Shown here: piece by piece, positions 33,940 through 42,550 of the stretch
How positions within the stretch are numbered: position 1 is the stretch's first letter
Layout of the letters: the number at the start of each line of letters is the position of its first letter
From: CAZMGV01 sp964621525 [NCBI: uncultured bacterium]
GTDB taxonomy: Bacteria; JAGRBM01
Assembly (NCBI GenBank): GCA_964621525.1
Contig: CAZUMS010000022.1
Location: 1 to 64,000 of the forward strand
Reading direction: 5' to 3'
DNA length: 64,000 bases
Notes under the pieces: generated by a model
What the model was told of the DNA's origin: nothing
The model's database searches: none
What the model saw: the letters and a program-made list of their open reading frames with translations, nothing else
Program-made: the position numbers and the translations under genes

Positions 33940-34644
33940 ATGCCGGACATCACCACCCAGAAGCACCGGATTGCCGTCTACGGGCGGACGATCGAAGCCA
34001 GTCTGTACCGCCCGGCCACCGCCGGCCGGACTTCGCCGGTACCCGGCATCCTTTTCCTGCACGAGATTTTCGGCGTGACGCGGCAGGTGACAGCCGACGT
34101 CCTGGAGCTGGCCGGGCTGGGTTACGCGGTGCTGGCCCCGGATCTCTATTCCGATATGGGAGCCACGCGGTTCTGCATCCGCGAGTTTTTCAATGAGGCC
34201 GGAGTGAAAAACCGGTCCGATAATCCGGCCCTGCAGGAGGTTTTCACGGTGCTGGACTATTTAAAGACGCTGGACGGCGTGGACGCCGGGCGCATCGGGG
34301 CTGTGGGGATGTGCCTCACCGGGGGCTTCATCATTCATCTCGCCAAACGGCCGGAACTGAAAGCCCCGGTCATCTTTCACCACAGCCTCGGCCTGTTCGG
34401 AGCGGGGGCGCCTCGCCGGGACGTGGCCGGAGTCCAGAACACGATTCAGGCCCATTTTGTCCCCAACGACCTCTTCTGTCCGAAGCTGAAGCAGGAAAAC
34501 CTCAAGAATGCACTCGGCGAGAAGCTGGAGGTCCATTTTCACCCCGACGGTCATCACGGCCTGAGAAGCCGTGACCGCAACAGACCGGCCGGCCGGGAAG
34601 CCTGGACACTCACCAAGGAGTTCTTCCGGCAGCATCTCGCCTGA
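33940..34644 (+). CDS. Dienelactone hydrolase family protein
   Basis: The 234-residue alpha/beta-hydrolase has Cys as nucleophile in VGMCLTGG (Cys about 125), as in dienelactone hydrolases. Other marks are FLHEIFGVTRQV near residue 40 and the catalytic His in HFHPDGHHG. Family members open dienelactones in aromatic degradation or hydrolyse other esters; no degradation genes are adjacent. GAAGGA precedes ATG 33940. The gene is divergent from UbiB. Confidence 0.88.
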   Translation: MPDITTQKHRIAVYGRTIEASLYRPATAGRTSPVPGILFLHEIFGVTRQVTADVLELAGLGYAVLAPDLYSDMGATRFCIREFFNEAGVKNRSDNPALQEVFTVLDYLKTLDGVDAGRIGAVGMCLTGGFIIHLAKRPELKAPVIFHHSLGLFGAGAPRRDVAGVQNTIQAHFVPNDLFCPKLKQENLKNALGEKLEVHFHPDGHHGLRSRDRNRPAGREAWTLTKEFFRQHLA

Positions 34645-34692
34645 TCCCCGTCATGTGATTTTCCGGTCCGGACGTGCGACACTTCAGGGACC

Positions 34693-35574
34693 ATGAAACG
34701 CATCCTGATTCCGTACGACTTTTCGCCCTACTCCCGCCGGTCACTGTCCCTCGCCATGCAGGGTTACCCGTTCGGGGCGGGCGTCGAGGTCGAGCTCCTG
34801 CACGTCATCGACGAGGCGCTCTACGAAAACGTCCTGTCCAAAGGCCATGTACCCAACGAGGCCGCGATCCACAGCTACCTCCAGGCGGACATCGACCGGG
34901 TGAAGGCCGACGTCATGGACCCGGCCGCCATCCTCGTCCATCCCATCGCAAAAGTTGTCCGCGGACGGCCCGGCGAGCGGATACTGGACGCAGCGAAGGT
35001 ATTTCAGGCAGGCGCCATCATGATCGGCGGCCAGGGTAACGGGACGATCAAGGAAGCGTTCCTCGGCCGGACTGCCCAGCAGGTCGCCCGTGAAGCGGCA
35101 ACTTCCGTCTACGTCGTGAAATCCACCGCTTCCGGAAAGCCGCCCCGGCGGATCCTGTGTGCGGTGGATTTCAGCGACACATCGAAGAAGGCACTTGAGG
35201 AGGCGAACCGCCTCGCCGTGCTGACGGGAGCGAAGCTCTCGGTCATCAGCGTGTTCGACAACCCGTACCTGCCCTACCTCCAGAAGCTGGCCGTTGAGAT
35301 CCACGATGACGCTGCGGTCAAGGAACTGATCGCCAAGGAACGGGAAAAGCTTCTTGTCTGGGAAGCGGCCACACTGGGATCCAATCGCGCCGACACGCAC
35401 CACGCCGTCTTCGGCCAGGTCGTTGAAACCATCGCCAGCCACGCGGAGATCCTCCATGCCGGGACTATCGTTCTCGGCCCCAAGGGCAAAGGAGCGGTCT
35501 CCCGCGCCCTCCTCGGCTCTGTCACCGAGCGCCTGATGGTCCGCAGCAAGGTCGATGTGCTGGTGGTGAAGTAA
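34693..35574 (+). CDS. Tandem universal stress protein (two UspA domains)
   Basis: The 293 residues contain two UspA folds (about 1-145 and 152-293), both beginning with the RILxxxDFS pattern. The second has a complete ATP-binding signature (GPKGKGAVSRALLGS, G-2x-G-9x-G-S). The first has a close variant (GQGNGTIKEAFLGRT). Tandem Usps usually bind ATP and respond to stress or energy limitation. GGGA precedes the ATG, and a small membrane protein gene follows after 7 bases. Confidence 0.9.
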   Translation: MKRILIPYDFSPYSRRSLSLAMQGYPFGAGVEVELLHVIDEALYENVLSKGHVPNEAAIHSYLQADIDRVKADVMDPAAILVHPIAKVVRGRPGERILDAAKVFQAGAIMIGGQGNGTIKEAFLGRTAQQVAREAATSVYVVKSTASGKPPRRILCAVDFSDTSKKALEEANRLAVLTGAKLSVISVFDNPYLPYLQKLAVEIHDDAAVKELIAKEREKLLVWEAATLGSNRADTHHAVFGQVVETIASHAEILHAGTIVLGPKGKGAVSRALLGSVTERLMVRSKVDVLVVK

Positions 35575-35581
35575 CGAGTCC

Positions 35582-36007
35582 ATGGAAACGGCCGCCCCAC
35601 CGCAGTCCGAAAGGTTTCCGGCTTTCGTTACCGGTGCCGTCTGCGGCTATCTCGTATGGTTCCTGTCCGTACCCCTGACCGGCCGCCGCGAACCCTGGGA
35701 CGCCGGGGGTTTGGGGGCGCTCTACTATCCGGGTACCCTCTTTCTGGCCGGTTTCGCCGGATACCTCCTCACGCGCTGGAAGAAACCCCTTCTGTGGGGC
35801 CTGTATGCCGGCCAGTGCGGCTACCTGTTCACCTCTTCGGGCGGCCCCGGAAACCTGTTTCCACTCGGCCTCATCGCCCTTGCCATTTATCTGCTCCCGG
35901 CGCTTGCCGGAGTCTGGCTCGCCGGGCGGGTTGTCCGGGCAAGGGACGAAGTTTCACCTTCGAAACCGCCCGCCCGGTCCGGCAGGCGGGACTATCTGGA
36001 CGACTGA
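35582..36007 (+). CDS. Small membrane protein of unknown function
   Basis: The protein is 141 residues with about four membrane segments (roughly 14-30, 47-63, 70-85, 92-115) and a basic C-terminal tail (RSGRRDYLDD). It starts 7 bases after the UspA stop, so the two are probably cotranscribed. I do not recognise the family. It is convergent with the lipoprotein gene, whose stop is 5 bases away. Confidence 0.6.
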   Translation: METAAPPQSERFPAFVTGAVCGYLVWFLSVPLTGRREPWDAGGLGALYYPGTLFLAGFAGYLLTRWKKPLLWGLYAGQCGYLFTSSGGPGNLFPLGLIALAIYLLPALAGVWLAGRVVRARDEVSPSKPPARSGRRDYLDD

Positions 36008-36012
36008 ACCAC

Positions 36013-36480
36013 CTAGAAATCAATGTCGATATCGATATCAATATCGATTTCGATCGGCAGATCGATAGGTGTCAGCCACTCCCCTTCGGACAGGGTGCAG
36101 TCCCGCTCCTCATCGTCGAAGCCCGAATCGGAATCGTAGTCTTCGAGATAATACGTCACCGTAAAACCCTCGTAGTCCCCGGACCGCCCATAGAAGGTTT
36201 CGTCGCGTTCGCAGGCATATTGTGCGTCGTAAATTCCCGCACAGGTCTTCGCCGGATCGAACCGGACGCCGTCCAGCAGTTCGCAGTTCAGACCGGCATC
36301 CACCATGGTGCTGTGCAGCTCCCCCTGATCGTCCGGAAGCAACGCGACCATATCAATACAGATATCGTTGGAATCGATCACACAGCTCCCGAGGAGCGCA
36401 TAGCTGCGCACCTCGCCCTCGCAGGCGGACAGGCATAGAATAACGGCCATCATCAGAGCAGTCGGACCGGCAGACTTCAT
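36013..36480 (-). CDS. Lipoprotein with a C-terminal (Ile-Asp) repeat
   Basis: The 155-residue protein has a lipobox (ILCLSAC, Cys about 20), five further Cys residues in the mature part, and a very acidic C-terminal region (YYLEDYDSDSGFDDEERD). It ends in IEIDIDIDIDIDF, encoded by a short ATCGAT-type microsatellite at 36018-36055. AAAGGACG precedes ATG 36480. Function unknown; the acidic tail could bind cations. Slippage in the repeat would change tail length by whole Ile-Asp pairs. Confidence 0.7.
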   Translation of the reverse strand: MKSAGPTALMMAVILCLSACEGEVRSYALLGSCVIDSNDICIDMVALLPDDQGELHSTMVDAGLNCELLDGVRFDPAKTCAGIYDAQYACERDETFYGRSGDYEGFTVTYYLEDYDSDSGFDDEERDCTLSEGEWLTPIDLPIEIDIDIDIDIDF

Positions 36481-36580
36481 TGTTACGTCCTTTCGCCGGG
36501 CAGATAGGCGCCGGCCAGACGAGACTAACGAAGACAAACTCCCCGATGTCGTGCTCTGGATCACGATCCCGCAAAACAGA

Positions 36581-36610
36581 ACCGGCCACTCCCCTGGGGG
36601 TGCGGCCGGT
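36581..36610 (-). terminator. Terminator of the cox operon
   Basis: ACCGGCC and GGCCGGT flank a G/C-rich inner hairpin (ACTCCCC with GGGGGTG). Read on the minus strand, 23 bases after the coxA stop, the stem is followed by TCTGTTTTGC. It should end coxBA transcription. Confidence 0.8.
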
Positions 36611-36633
36611 CAGATTTTGAACCGATAAAGCGC

Positions 36634-38355
36634 TCAGGCCTTGGCCATTGCCTTGACCTGGTCGTCCGTCAGCGTCTGGGGGGCATAGGGCCCGAGCGGC
36701 GAGTTGTACTCGTAGGCGCCGCGGTAGACGTTCGGAATGCCGTCGAAGTTGCCGTGGGCGATCGGCGGCGAGCTCGTCTGCCATTCCAGCGTGGTCGACT
36801 CCCACGGGTTGTTGCCGGCCTTCTCGCCGCTCTTCAGCGACTTGAACACGTTGTAGAAGAAGATGGCCTGCACGGCGCCGAGACCGATCAGCGACATGGT
36901 CATGAACGCGTTGATCTCCTGCAGCTGATAAAGGTGCGGGTAAATCTTCCAGCTGTAGATGCGCCGCTGCATGCCGCCGAGCCCGAGGATGTGCATCGGC
37001 ATGAACACGCCGTTATAGAGGATCAGCGTCAGCCAGAAGTGCAGCTTGCCGAGTTTCTCGTCCATCTTCCGGCCGAACATCTTCGGGAACCAGAAGTAGA
37101 CGCCGGCGAAGACGCCCATCAGCGAACCGCCGAACAGCACGTAGTGAATGTGCGCCACCACCCAGTAGGTGTCGTGGATGAACAGGTCGACCGGTACGGC
37201 AGCCGAGTAGATACCCGAGAGGCCGCCGATGGCGAACATGCCGACGAAACCGAGCGCCCAGAGCATCGGCGTCGTGAGCCGGAGGCTTCCGCCCCAGATC
37301 GTGCCGAGCCAGTTGAATGATTTCACGGCCGAGGGGACCGAAATGAAGAACGTCGTGACGAGGAACGTCGTCCCCAGCGTCGGGCTCATGCCGGAGGTGA
37401 ACATGTGGTGGCCCCACACGATGAAACCGAAACCGGCGATCGAGCAGATCGAGTAGATCATGGCCCGGTAGCCGAAAATCGGCTTGCGCGAGAATACCGC
37501 AAGCACTTCGCTCACGATACCCATGGCGGGAAGGATCATGATGTAGACGGCCGGATGCGAATAGAACCAGAAGATGTGCTGGTACATGAGCGGCTGGCCG
37601 CCCGTGCTGTGCACGAAGAACGAGGTGCCATACACCCGGTCCAGGAGCTGCATGGTAAGTGCCGAGGCAAGCACCGGAGTCGCGAACAGGGTAAGAACGG
37701 ACGTGATAAAGATCGCCCAGACGAAGAGCGGCATCCGGAACATCGTCATGCCCGGAGCGCGCATTCCCACGGTGGTCGCGATATAGTTGATCGCGCCCAT
37801 GGTCGAGCTGCCGCCGATGATGATGACGCCGAGGGTCCAGCAGGTCTGGCCGATGGTGGAGTACTGGGCGCCGGTGAGCGGCGGGTAGCTGGTCCAGCCG
37901 GCGGCGGCCGAGCCGCCTGGCAGGAAGAAGCTCATGAACATGAGGATGATGGCGGGCGGCAGCGTCCAGTAGGACAGCATGTTGAGCCGCGGGAACGCCA
38001 TGTCCTTGGCGCCAATCATGAGCGGGACGGCGAAGTTGCCGAACGCACCCACAAGGGACGGGATGATCACGAGGAAGATCATCACCGAGGCGTGCATCGT
38101 CAGGAACTGGTTGTACTTGTCCGGCGAAGAGACGAGCTTCGCGACGATCTGGCTGTCCGGCCAGGCGAGCTGGAGCCGGATCAGCAGCGCGAAGGTGCCG
38201 CCGAAGACGACCATCAGCATCGTCGTGAACAGATACTGGATGCCGATCATCTTGTGATCGCAGGAGAAGAGATACTTGCGGACGAAGTCCGGCTCGTGGT
38301 GGCCGTGCTCCCCGTGTCCGTGACCGTCGTGACCGTTGTGCTTGTGTTCGCTCAT
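36634..38355 (-). CDS. coxA: Cytochrome c oxidase subunit I, A2-type
   Basis: CoxA holds heme a, heme a3 and CuB and reduces O2 to water in the inner membrane. The 573-residue protein has 12 expected membrane segments. Ligand blocks are TMHASVMIF, YSHPAVYIMILPAMG (about 268), WGHHMFTSG (about 317) and VVAHIHYVLFGG (about 402). The D-channel Glu of A1 enzymes (HPEVYI) is absent, and YSHP marks the A2 class. A His/Gly-rich N-terminus (HGHGEHGHH) may bind metal. coxB lies 38 bases upstream; no subunit III or IV gene follows. Confidence 0.95.
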   Translation of the reverse strand: MSEHKHNGHDGHGHGEHGHHEPDFVRKYLFSCDHKMIGIQYLFTTMLMVVFGGTFALLIRLQLAWPDSQIVAKLVSSPDKYNQFLTMHASVMIFLVIIPSLVGAFGNFAVPLMIGAKDMAFPRLNMLSYWTLPPAIILMFMSFFLPGGSAAAGWTSYPPLTGAQYSTIGQTCWTLGVIIIGGSSTMGAINYIATTVGMRAPGMTMFRMPLFVWAIFITSVLTLFATPVLASALTMQLLDRVYGTSFFVHSTGGQPLMYQHIFWFYSHPAVYIMILPAMGIVSEVLAVFSRKPIFGYRAMIYSICSIAGFGFIVWGHHMFTSGMSPTLGTTFLVTTFFISVPSAVKSFNWLGTIWGGSLRLTTPMLWALGFVGMFAIGGLSGIYSAAVPVDLFIHDTYWVVAHIHYVLFGGSLMGVFAGVYFWFPKMFGRKMDEKLGKLHFWLTLILYNGVFMPMHILGLGGMQRRIYSWKIYPHLYQLQEINAFMTMSLIGLGAVQAIFFYNVFKSLKSGEKAGNNPWESTTLEWQTSSPPIAHGNFDGIPNVYRGAYEYNSPLGPYAPQTLTDDQVKAMAKA

Positions 38356-38393
38356 GGTTCGTGATCCTTAAACCGCTAGCCCGTAGGTAAAAC

Positions 38394-39215
38394 TCAGAAC
38401 AGTTCTTCGCTGCCGCTGGAAGCCTGAGAAGCGACCCAGGCGTCGAATTCCTCGCCCGGGACGACCTCGATCCGGCCGGCCATCTTGAAATGGCCGTTAC
38501 CGCACAGTTCGGCACAGACGACCGGATACTTGCCCGTCTTGTCCGGCTTCACCCAGATGCGGTTGATGTGGCCCGGCATCGCGTCCTGCTTGATGCGCCA
38601 TTGGGGGACCCAGAAGGAGTGGATAACGTCGAGCGAGGTAATCTCGAAGACCGTCACACGGTCCACGGGAATCTTCATCGGGGTGAGATTATCAAACCCC
38701 TGGACGAACTCGCGTCCTTCCGGCTGGGCATCTTCGGTCGAATTCGTGCCCGTGTCGATGATCGGGCGGCTGGCTTCGTCGATCGCCGTACCCTTGTTCT
38801 GAAGCACCTCGAAGTTCCAGTTGAACTGCCGGGCCGTCACGCGAACCGTAAGGTCCGGCTTTTCCGGAATCTTGCGGATCTCGGTATTCAGCAGGTGTTC
38901 GGACCAGATGGCCAGCGTGATGAAGATGAGAACCGGGATGATGGTCCAGATGAATTCCAGCTTGTTCGAACCGTGGGTGTAGACCGGCACGCGCCCGTCT
39001 CCCTTGTCGCGGTACTTCAGCGCGAAATACACGAGCACGAACTCGACACCGACGAAGACGATCATCGTGATCCAGATCAAGGCCCACAGTTGCTGATCGA
39101 TCTTGCGGCCGGTTTCCGAGATCACGTCCGGCATCAGGTAGTGCCAGGAACAGCCCGGAAGCGCCATGATTGCCAGCGCGAAAATGCCGGAGGCGAGCCA
39201 TTTGCGCGAATTCAT
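38394..39215 (-). CDS. coxB: Cytochrome c oxidase subunit II, lipoprotein
   Basis: The 273-residue subunit II has a lipobox (MALPGC), two membrane segments (about 40-65 and 85-107) and a periplasmic CuA domain. The CuA ligands are visible: HSFWVPQW and CAELCGNGHFKM (about 233-244). It takes electrons from cytochrome c and passes them to CoxA. An insertion of about 40 residues (TAIDEASRPIIDTGTNSTED onwards) interrupts the usual cupredoxin core. There is no C-terminal heme c (no CxxCH). GAGGATATC precedes the ATG. Confidence 0.94.
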   Translation of the reverse strand: MNSRKWLASGIFALAIMALPGCSWHYLMPDVISETGRKIDQQLWALIWITMIVFVGVEFVLVYFALKYRDKGDGRVPVYTHGSNKLEFIWTIIPVLIFITLAIWSEHLLNTEIRKIPEKPDLTVRVTARQFNWNFEVLQNKGTAIDEASRPIIDTGTNSTEDAQPEGREFVQGFDNLTPMKIPVDRVTVFEITSLDVIHSFWVPQWRIKQDAMPGHINRIWVKPDKTGKYPVVCAELCGNGHFKMAGRIEVVPGEEFDAWVASQASSGSEELF

Positions 39216-39561
39216 CCGATATCCTCTTTCCCCTCGAATAGCCGCCTGGACCGGGCCCCCCAGTAAAGGCAGGATCCGTCAGGCTTCGGGTGTCAGCGAA
39301 CCAACACCCGTCTGCGACAATTTGCCGCAGGGCGTCTGTAGCCCCCCCCTTGCGGGTCAGTCAAGCCACCCCGAAAAGTCGCCCACCAGCCTCTCGGTGC
39401 GTAGAGGCACCCGAGTGAAGTTGCCGGATTGTTTCGGGAATTAGAGTTTCTTGATTCATATCAATATGTCGATTGTATACAAGCCCCCTGGACGCTGCCC
39501 TACAAGTCTCTCCGCCGTGCAGCTTGCCCGCCGCAGTCATCTGCTCAAGGATAAAAGCACC
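39216..39561. other. Divergent regulatory region between coxB and the SIMPL gene
   Basis: This 346-bp gap holds no convincing gene. It contains an FNR-type box (39451-39464), a TATACA hexamer (39476-39481) in an AT-rich patch and GC-rich DNA near coxB. Promoters for both genes should lie here. Confidence 0.6.
39451..39464. promoter_or_regulatory. Perfect FNR/CRP-family binding site
   Basis: TTGAT, TCAT, ATCAA is an exact match to the FNR consensus TTGAT-N4-ATCAA. It lies 236 bases upstream of coxB and 98 bases upstream of the SIMPL gene. The centre is about 21 bases from a TATACA hexamer on the plus strand, so on that side it would overlap the -35 region and favour repression. The direction of action is not certain. 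Confidence 0.65.
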
Positions 39562-40272
39562 ATGCCCACACCCGAAAACCGGTCTTCCATAACCATCGCC
39601 GCCCTGATCCTCTCTGCCGGAGTCGCCCTTGCGGGCCTGTTCGCCGGTACTGGTTTCTATAAAGGCAGGAAAGCGGACCGCTATGTGAGCGTGAAAGGGT
39701 TTGCCGAGCGGGCTGTTCAGGCCAATCGCGCCACCTGGAACCTGACGTTCCGGAGCGACGGGCATACGCTCGACGCCGCAATCCGTGCGGCCCTCGACGA
39801 TGACCGGAAAGTCCGGGAGTTCCTCCGGAAAAACGGAATGGAAGACGGAGAGATATCGGCCCAGCCGCCCCGTGTGGAGTCCGTCTACAACCCCGGTCCC
39901 GGCGGGGCGTCCTACACCGTCAACAGTTCGTACCTTGTATCCACCGGAAAGGTGGAGAAACTGACCGCCCTGATCGGCAAGCTGACGGATCTGCTCTCGG
40001 CCGGAGTTGCCCTCAGCGGATGGGATCCGCCCATGTATCTCTACACGACCCTGAATGAGATCAAGCCGCAGATGATCGCCGAGGCAACGAAAGACGCCCG
40101 CCGTGCCGCCGAACAGTTCGCGGCCGACTCCGGCAGCCAGGTGGGCGGCATTCGTACTGCTTCTCAGGGGTATTTTTCTTTCGAGGGGGAAAATTCCGGG
40201 CTCCCGGAAATCAACCAGATCGCCAAGAAGGCGAGGGTTGTCATCACCGCCGACTACTATCTCGCGGACTGA
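39562..40272 (+). CDS. SIMPL-domain periplasmic protein
   Basis: The 236-residue protein has an uncleaved anchor or signal (about 9-30) and a SIMPL domain (DUF541 family): YVSVKGFAERAVQANRATW near the start, then ATKDARRAAEQFAADSGSQVGGI and VVITADYYL at the end. SIMPL proteins form oligomeric periplasmic assemblies; E. coli YggE is linked to oxidative stress. AAGGAT lies 9 bases before ATG 39562. The stop is 9 bases from the convergent kinase gene. Confidence 0.85.
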   Translation: MPTPENRSSITIAALILSAGVALAGLFAGTGFYKGRKADRYVSVKGFAERAVQANRATWNLTFRSDGHTLDAAIRAALDDDRKVREFLRKNGMEDGEISAQPPRVESVYNPGPGGASYTVNSSYLVSTGKVEKLTALIGKLTDLLSAGVALSGWDPPMYLYTTLNEIKPQMIAEATKDARRAAEQFAADSGSQVGGIRTASQGYFSFEGENSGLPEINQIAKKARVVITADYYLAD

Positions 40273-40281
40273 TCCGGCAGG

Positions 40282-42432
40282 TCAGGGAAGTACGACTTCG
40301 AACACGGTCCTGTCGCCCTCGGGCGGCTGGATAGCGAGCTTGTTGGTCCCTCTGGAGAAACGAAGGTCCGAGACAGGTGTGGTCCGTACGGACCGGCCGT
40401 TCAGATCGACCTGCGCATAGGGCTTAACGTTGACGCTGGCAACGGCGCCGAGGCTCGATCCGCCGTTCTGCTGCTGGATCTCGAGCCGCAGGGTCAGTTC
40501 CTGACCTCCGGCCAGCTGCCCGCGGAACAGGTAATTTCCCTCTCCGAGGTCGGTGACCGCCGGCTGGCCGGACTTTCCGTTCAGCGTAAGCCCCGCGATC
40601 CGGCGCCCTGCCCAGGATACCCGGGCGCGCACGGCATCCAGCGGGATTTCGAGTTCCACGGGCGTGCCGCTAAACGGCATGAACACTTCCTCTGAGTATG
40701 AACGATGACCGGGTTTCCGGACTTCGATTCGGTAGATTTTCCCCGGCTCGGCCTTTTCCCAGACCCACGGCGTTACCCCGGCCTCCTTGCCGTCCACAAG
40801 GACCTGCGCGCCGTCCGGCTTCGAACGTACCGCGAGCCGGGTCTCGGCCCGGACCATCTCGACGGTTATCCGGCGGAGGAGCACCGATTCCAGCGTAAAG
40901 TCGATCTCTTCGGACCGATAGCCCTCCAGACGGAACGCCACCTTGTTCGGAGCAAATAATTCAATGTCCTTGAGTTCAGCGGGGGTCGTGAGACCGGTGT
41001 CCTTGCCGTTCAGCAGGATATCCGCGCCGGCGGGAACCGTGGCGGCGAAGATGCGTCCCTTTTCCCGTTCCAGGGAATACTGGAGCTTCTGCGTGCCGGG
41101 GCCCTCGACGACGAGGGTCGTGACGAGCGGCTTGTGATTTTCGGCCTCAAACCGGACCGGATACGGACGCCCCGCCACAAGCTCGTGGATCTCCACCGGC
41201 GTGCGCCCTTCGACCGGATGACCGTCGAGCGTCATGCGCGCCCCCGGCGGATCGGTGACAACAGACGCAGCGGCGAGTTTCGGGGTTGTCGATTTCCTGT
41301 AGATCTGCTTGCCGGTCCAGGCGAGTCCCGTCACGAGGATAAACACCAGCAGCATCACCGCCGGGCGGTAGAGACTGTCGATGGCTCCGACGGGTACCGG
41401 GTTCTCGGCGCCCGAAACGCTCACCGGCTGCGAGGCGACGGCGGTGCGCTCGGCCTCGCGGTTGTGCTTGCGGATGGCGATCTTCTCGCTGAAGAAATCC
41501 TCCATCCAGGTCTTGAGCGCGGGGCCTTCGCCGCAGGCCTTCGAGACACGAAGCTGCTCGAAGGCTTCCAGCATGGCGGACGTCGAGCTGTACCGGTCCT
41601 CCACATGGTAGGCGAGCGCCTTCCTGAGCGGCTCGCGGGCGGCCTCAGGCACCCGGTTCCAGAGATCTTCGCCGTCCACGACGCAGGAGATGTCCCCGGC
41701 GGCGATTTTCTCGAACATGGGCTTCAGGCCGAGCCGCGAGGGGAACAGCTTTTCCAGCGTGAACAGTTCGAAAGCGACGCACGCCGCACTGAACAGATCG
41801 GTACGGAAATCGAGGGGCTTGCCGGAGATCTGTTCCGGCGACATGTACGAATAAGAACCCTTGAGCGTCCCCGCATCGGTCTTGTTGTCGTACAGGGTCG
41901 CCTTGGCGAGCCCGAAGTCGATGATCTTCAGCTCGCCCTCGAACGAGACCAGCAGGTTCTTGGGCGAGATGTCCCGGTGAACAATGTGGAGCTTCGTGCC
42001 GTCGGAATCGGTCTTCCGGTGGGCGTAATCGAGTCCCCGAAGCATCTGGGCGATCATCTCGACAACGGCGGACGGGGGGATCCGCTGCCGGCGGCTTTTC
42101 ACCTCGTCGAGAATGTCGGAGAGGTTTTCCCCCGACAGGTATTCCATGGCGATGAAGTAGGAATCGTCGAGCTTCCCGAGGTCGAATATCTGGATGATGT
42201 TCGAGTGGTTCAGCTTCGAGGCGAGGCGGGCCTCGTTCAGGAACATCCGGACGAAGCTCTGGTTCTGGGCATAGATCGGAAGAAGCTTCTTGAGGACCAG
42301 CTCTTTCTCGAAACCCGCGTCGCGTTTCAGCCGGGCGAGATAGATCTCGCCCATTCCGCCGGACGCGAGCTTTTTCACGATCCGGTAGGAACTGGCCGGT
42401 GTCAGCGGCGGCTCGGGCGCGGGTTCAGTCAT
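40282..42432 (-). CDS. Ser/Thr protein kinase with membrane anchor and PEGA repeats
   Basis: The 716-residue protein has a Hanks kinase domain (about 15-290): ASGGMGEIYLA, LVLKKLL with the catalytic Lys, HRDISPKN (about 152), IDFGLAK (about 172) and YMSPEQ. One membrane segment (about 355-375) follows. Outside are at least three PEGA-like repeats (TDPPGARMTLDGHPVEGRTP, PAGADILLNGKDTGLTTP, PDGAQVLVDGKEAGVTP) and a further beta-rich domain. It should phosphorylate cytoplasmic proteins in response to an envelope signal. No cognate phosphatase or FHA gene is adjacent. Confidence 0.92.
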   Translation of the reverse strand: MTEPAPEPPLTPASSYRIVKKLASGGMGEIYLARLKRDAGFEKELVLKKLLPIYAQNQSFVRMFLNEARLASKLNHSNIIQIFDLGKLDDSYFIAMEYLSGENLSDILDEVKSRRQRIPPSAVVEMIAQMLRGLDYAHRKTDSDGTKLHIVHRDISPKNLLVSFEGELKIIDFGLAKATLYDNKTDAGTLKGSYSYMSPEQISGKPLDFRTDLFSAACVAFELFTLEKLFPSRLGLKPMFEKIAAGDISCVVDGEDLWNRVPEAAREPLRKALAYHVEDRYSSTSAMLEAFEQLRVSKACGEGPALKTWMEDFFSEKIAIRKHNREAERTAVASQPVSVSGAENPVPVGAIDSLYRPAVMLLVFILVTGLAWTGKQIYRKSTTPKLAAASVVTDPPGARMTLDGHPVEGRTPVEIHELVAGRPYPVRFEAENHKPLVTTLVVEGPGTQKLQYSLEREKGRIFAATVPAGADILLNGKDTGLTTPAELKDIELFAPNKVAFRLEGYRSEEIDFTLESVLLRRITVEMVRAETRLAVRSKPDGAQVLVDGKEAGVTPWVWEKAEPGKIYRIEVRKPGHRSYSEEVFMPFSGTPVELEIPLDAVRARVSWAGRRIAGLTLNGKSGQPAVTDLGEGNYLFRGQLAGGQELTLRLEIQQQNGGSSLGAVASVNVKPYAQVDLNGRSVRTTPVSDLRFSRGTNKLAIQPPEGDRTVFEVVLP

Positions 42433-42550
42433 CAGCGGGAGAATACCGTCCGTAGCGCCCGGCGGCCAAGACTTTCCGCGGCGCTCTCGCCCTTCCTTGC
42501 CGGTCATCCGGAAATATTCCGGAGCCGGGAACCCTCACCCGAAAATCCGG

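Noticed and set aside
35582-36480. The ATCGAT microsatellite as a phase-variation switch
   Set aside because: The repeat unit preserves the reading frame and lies at the 3' end of the gene, so slippage cannot turn the gene off; only tail length would change.
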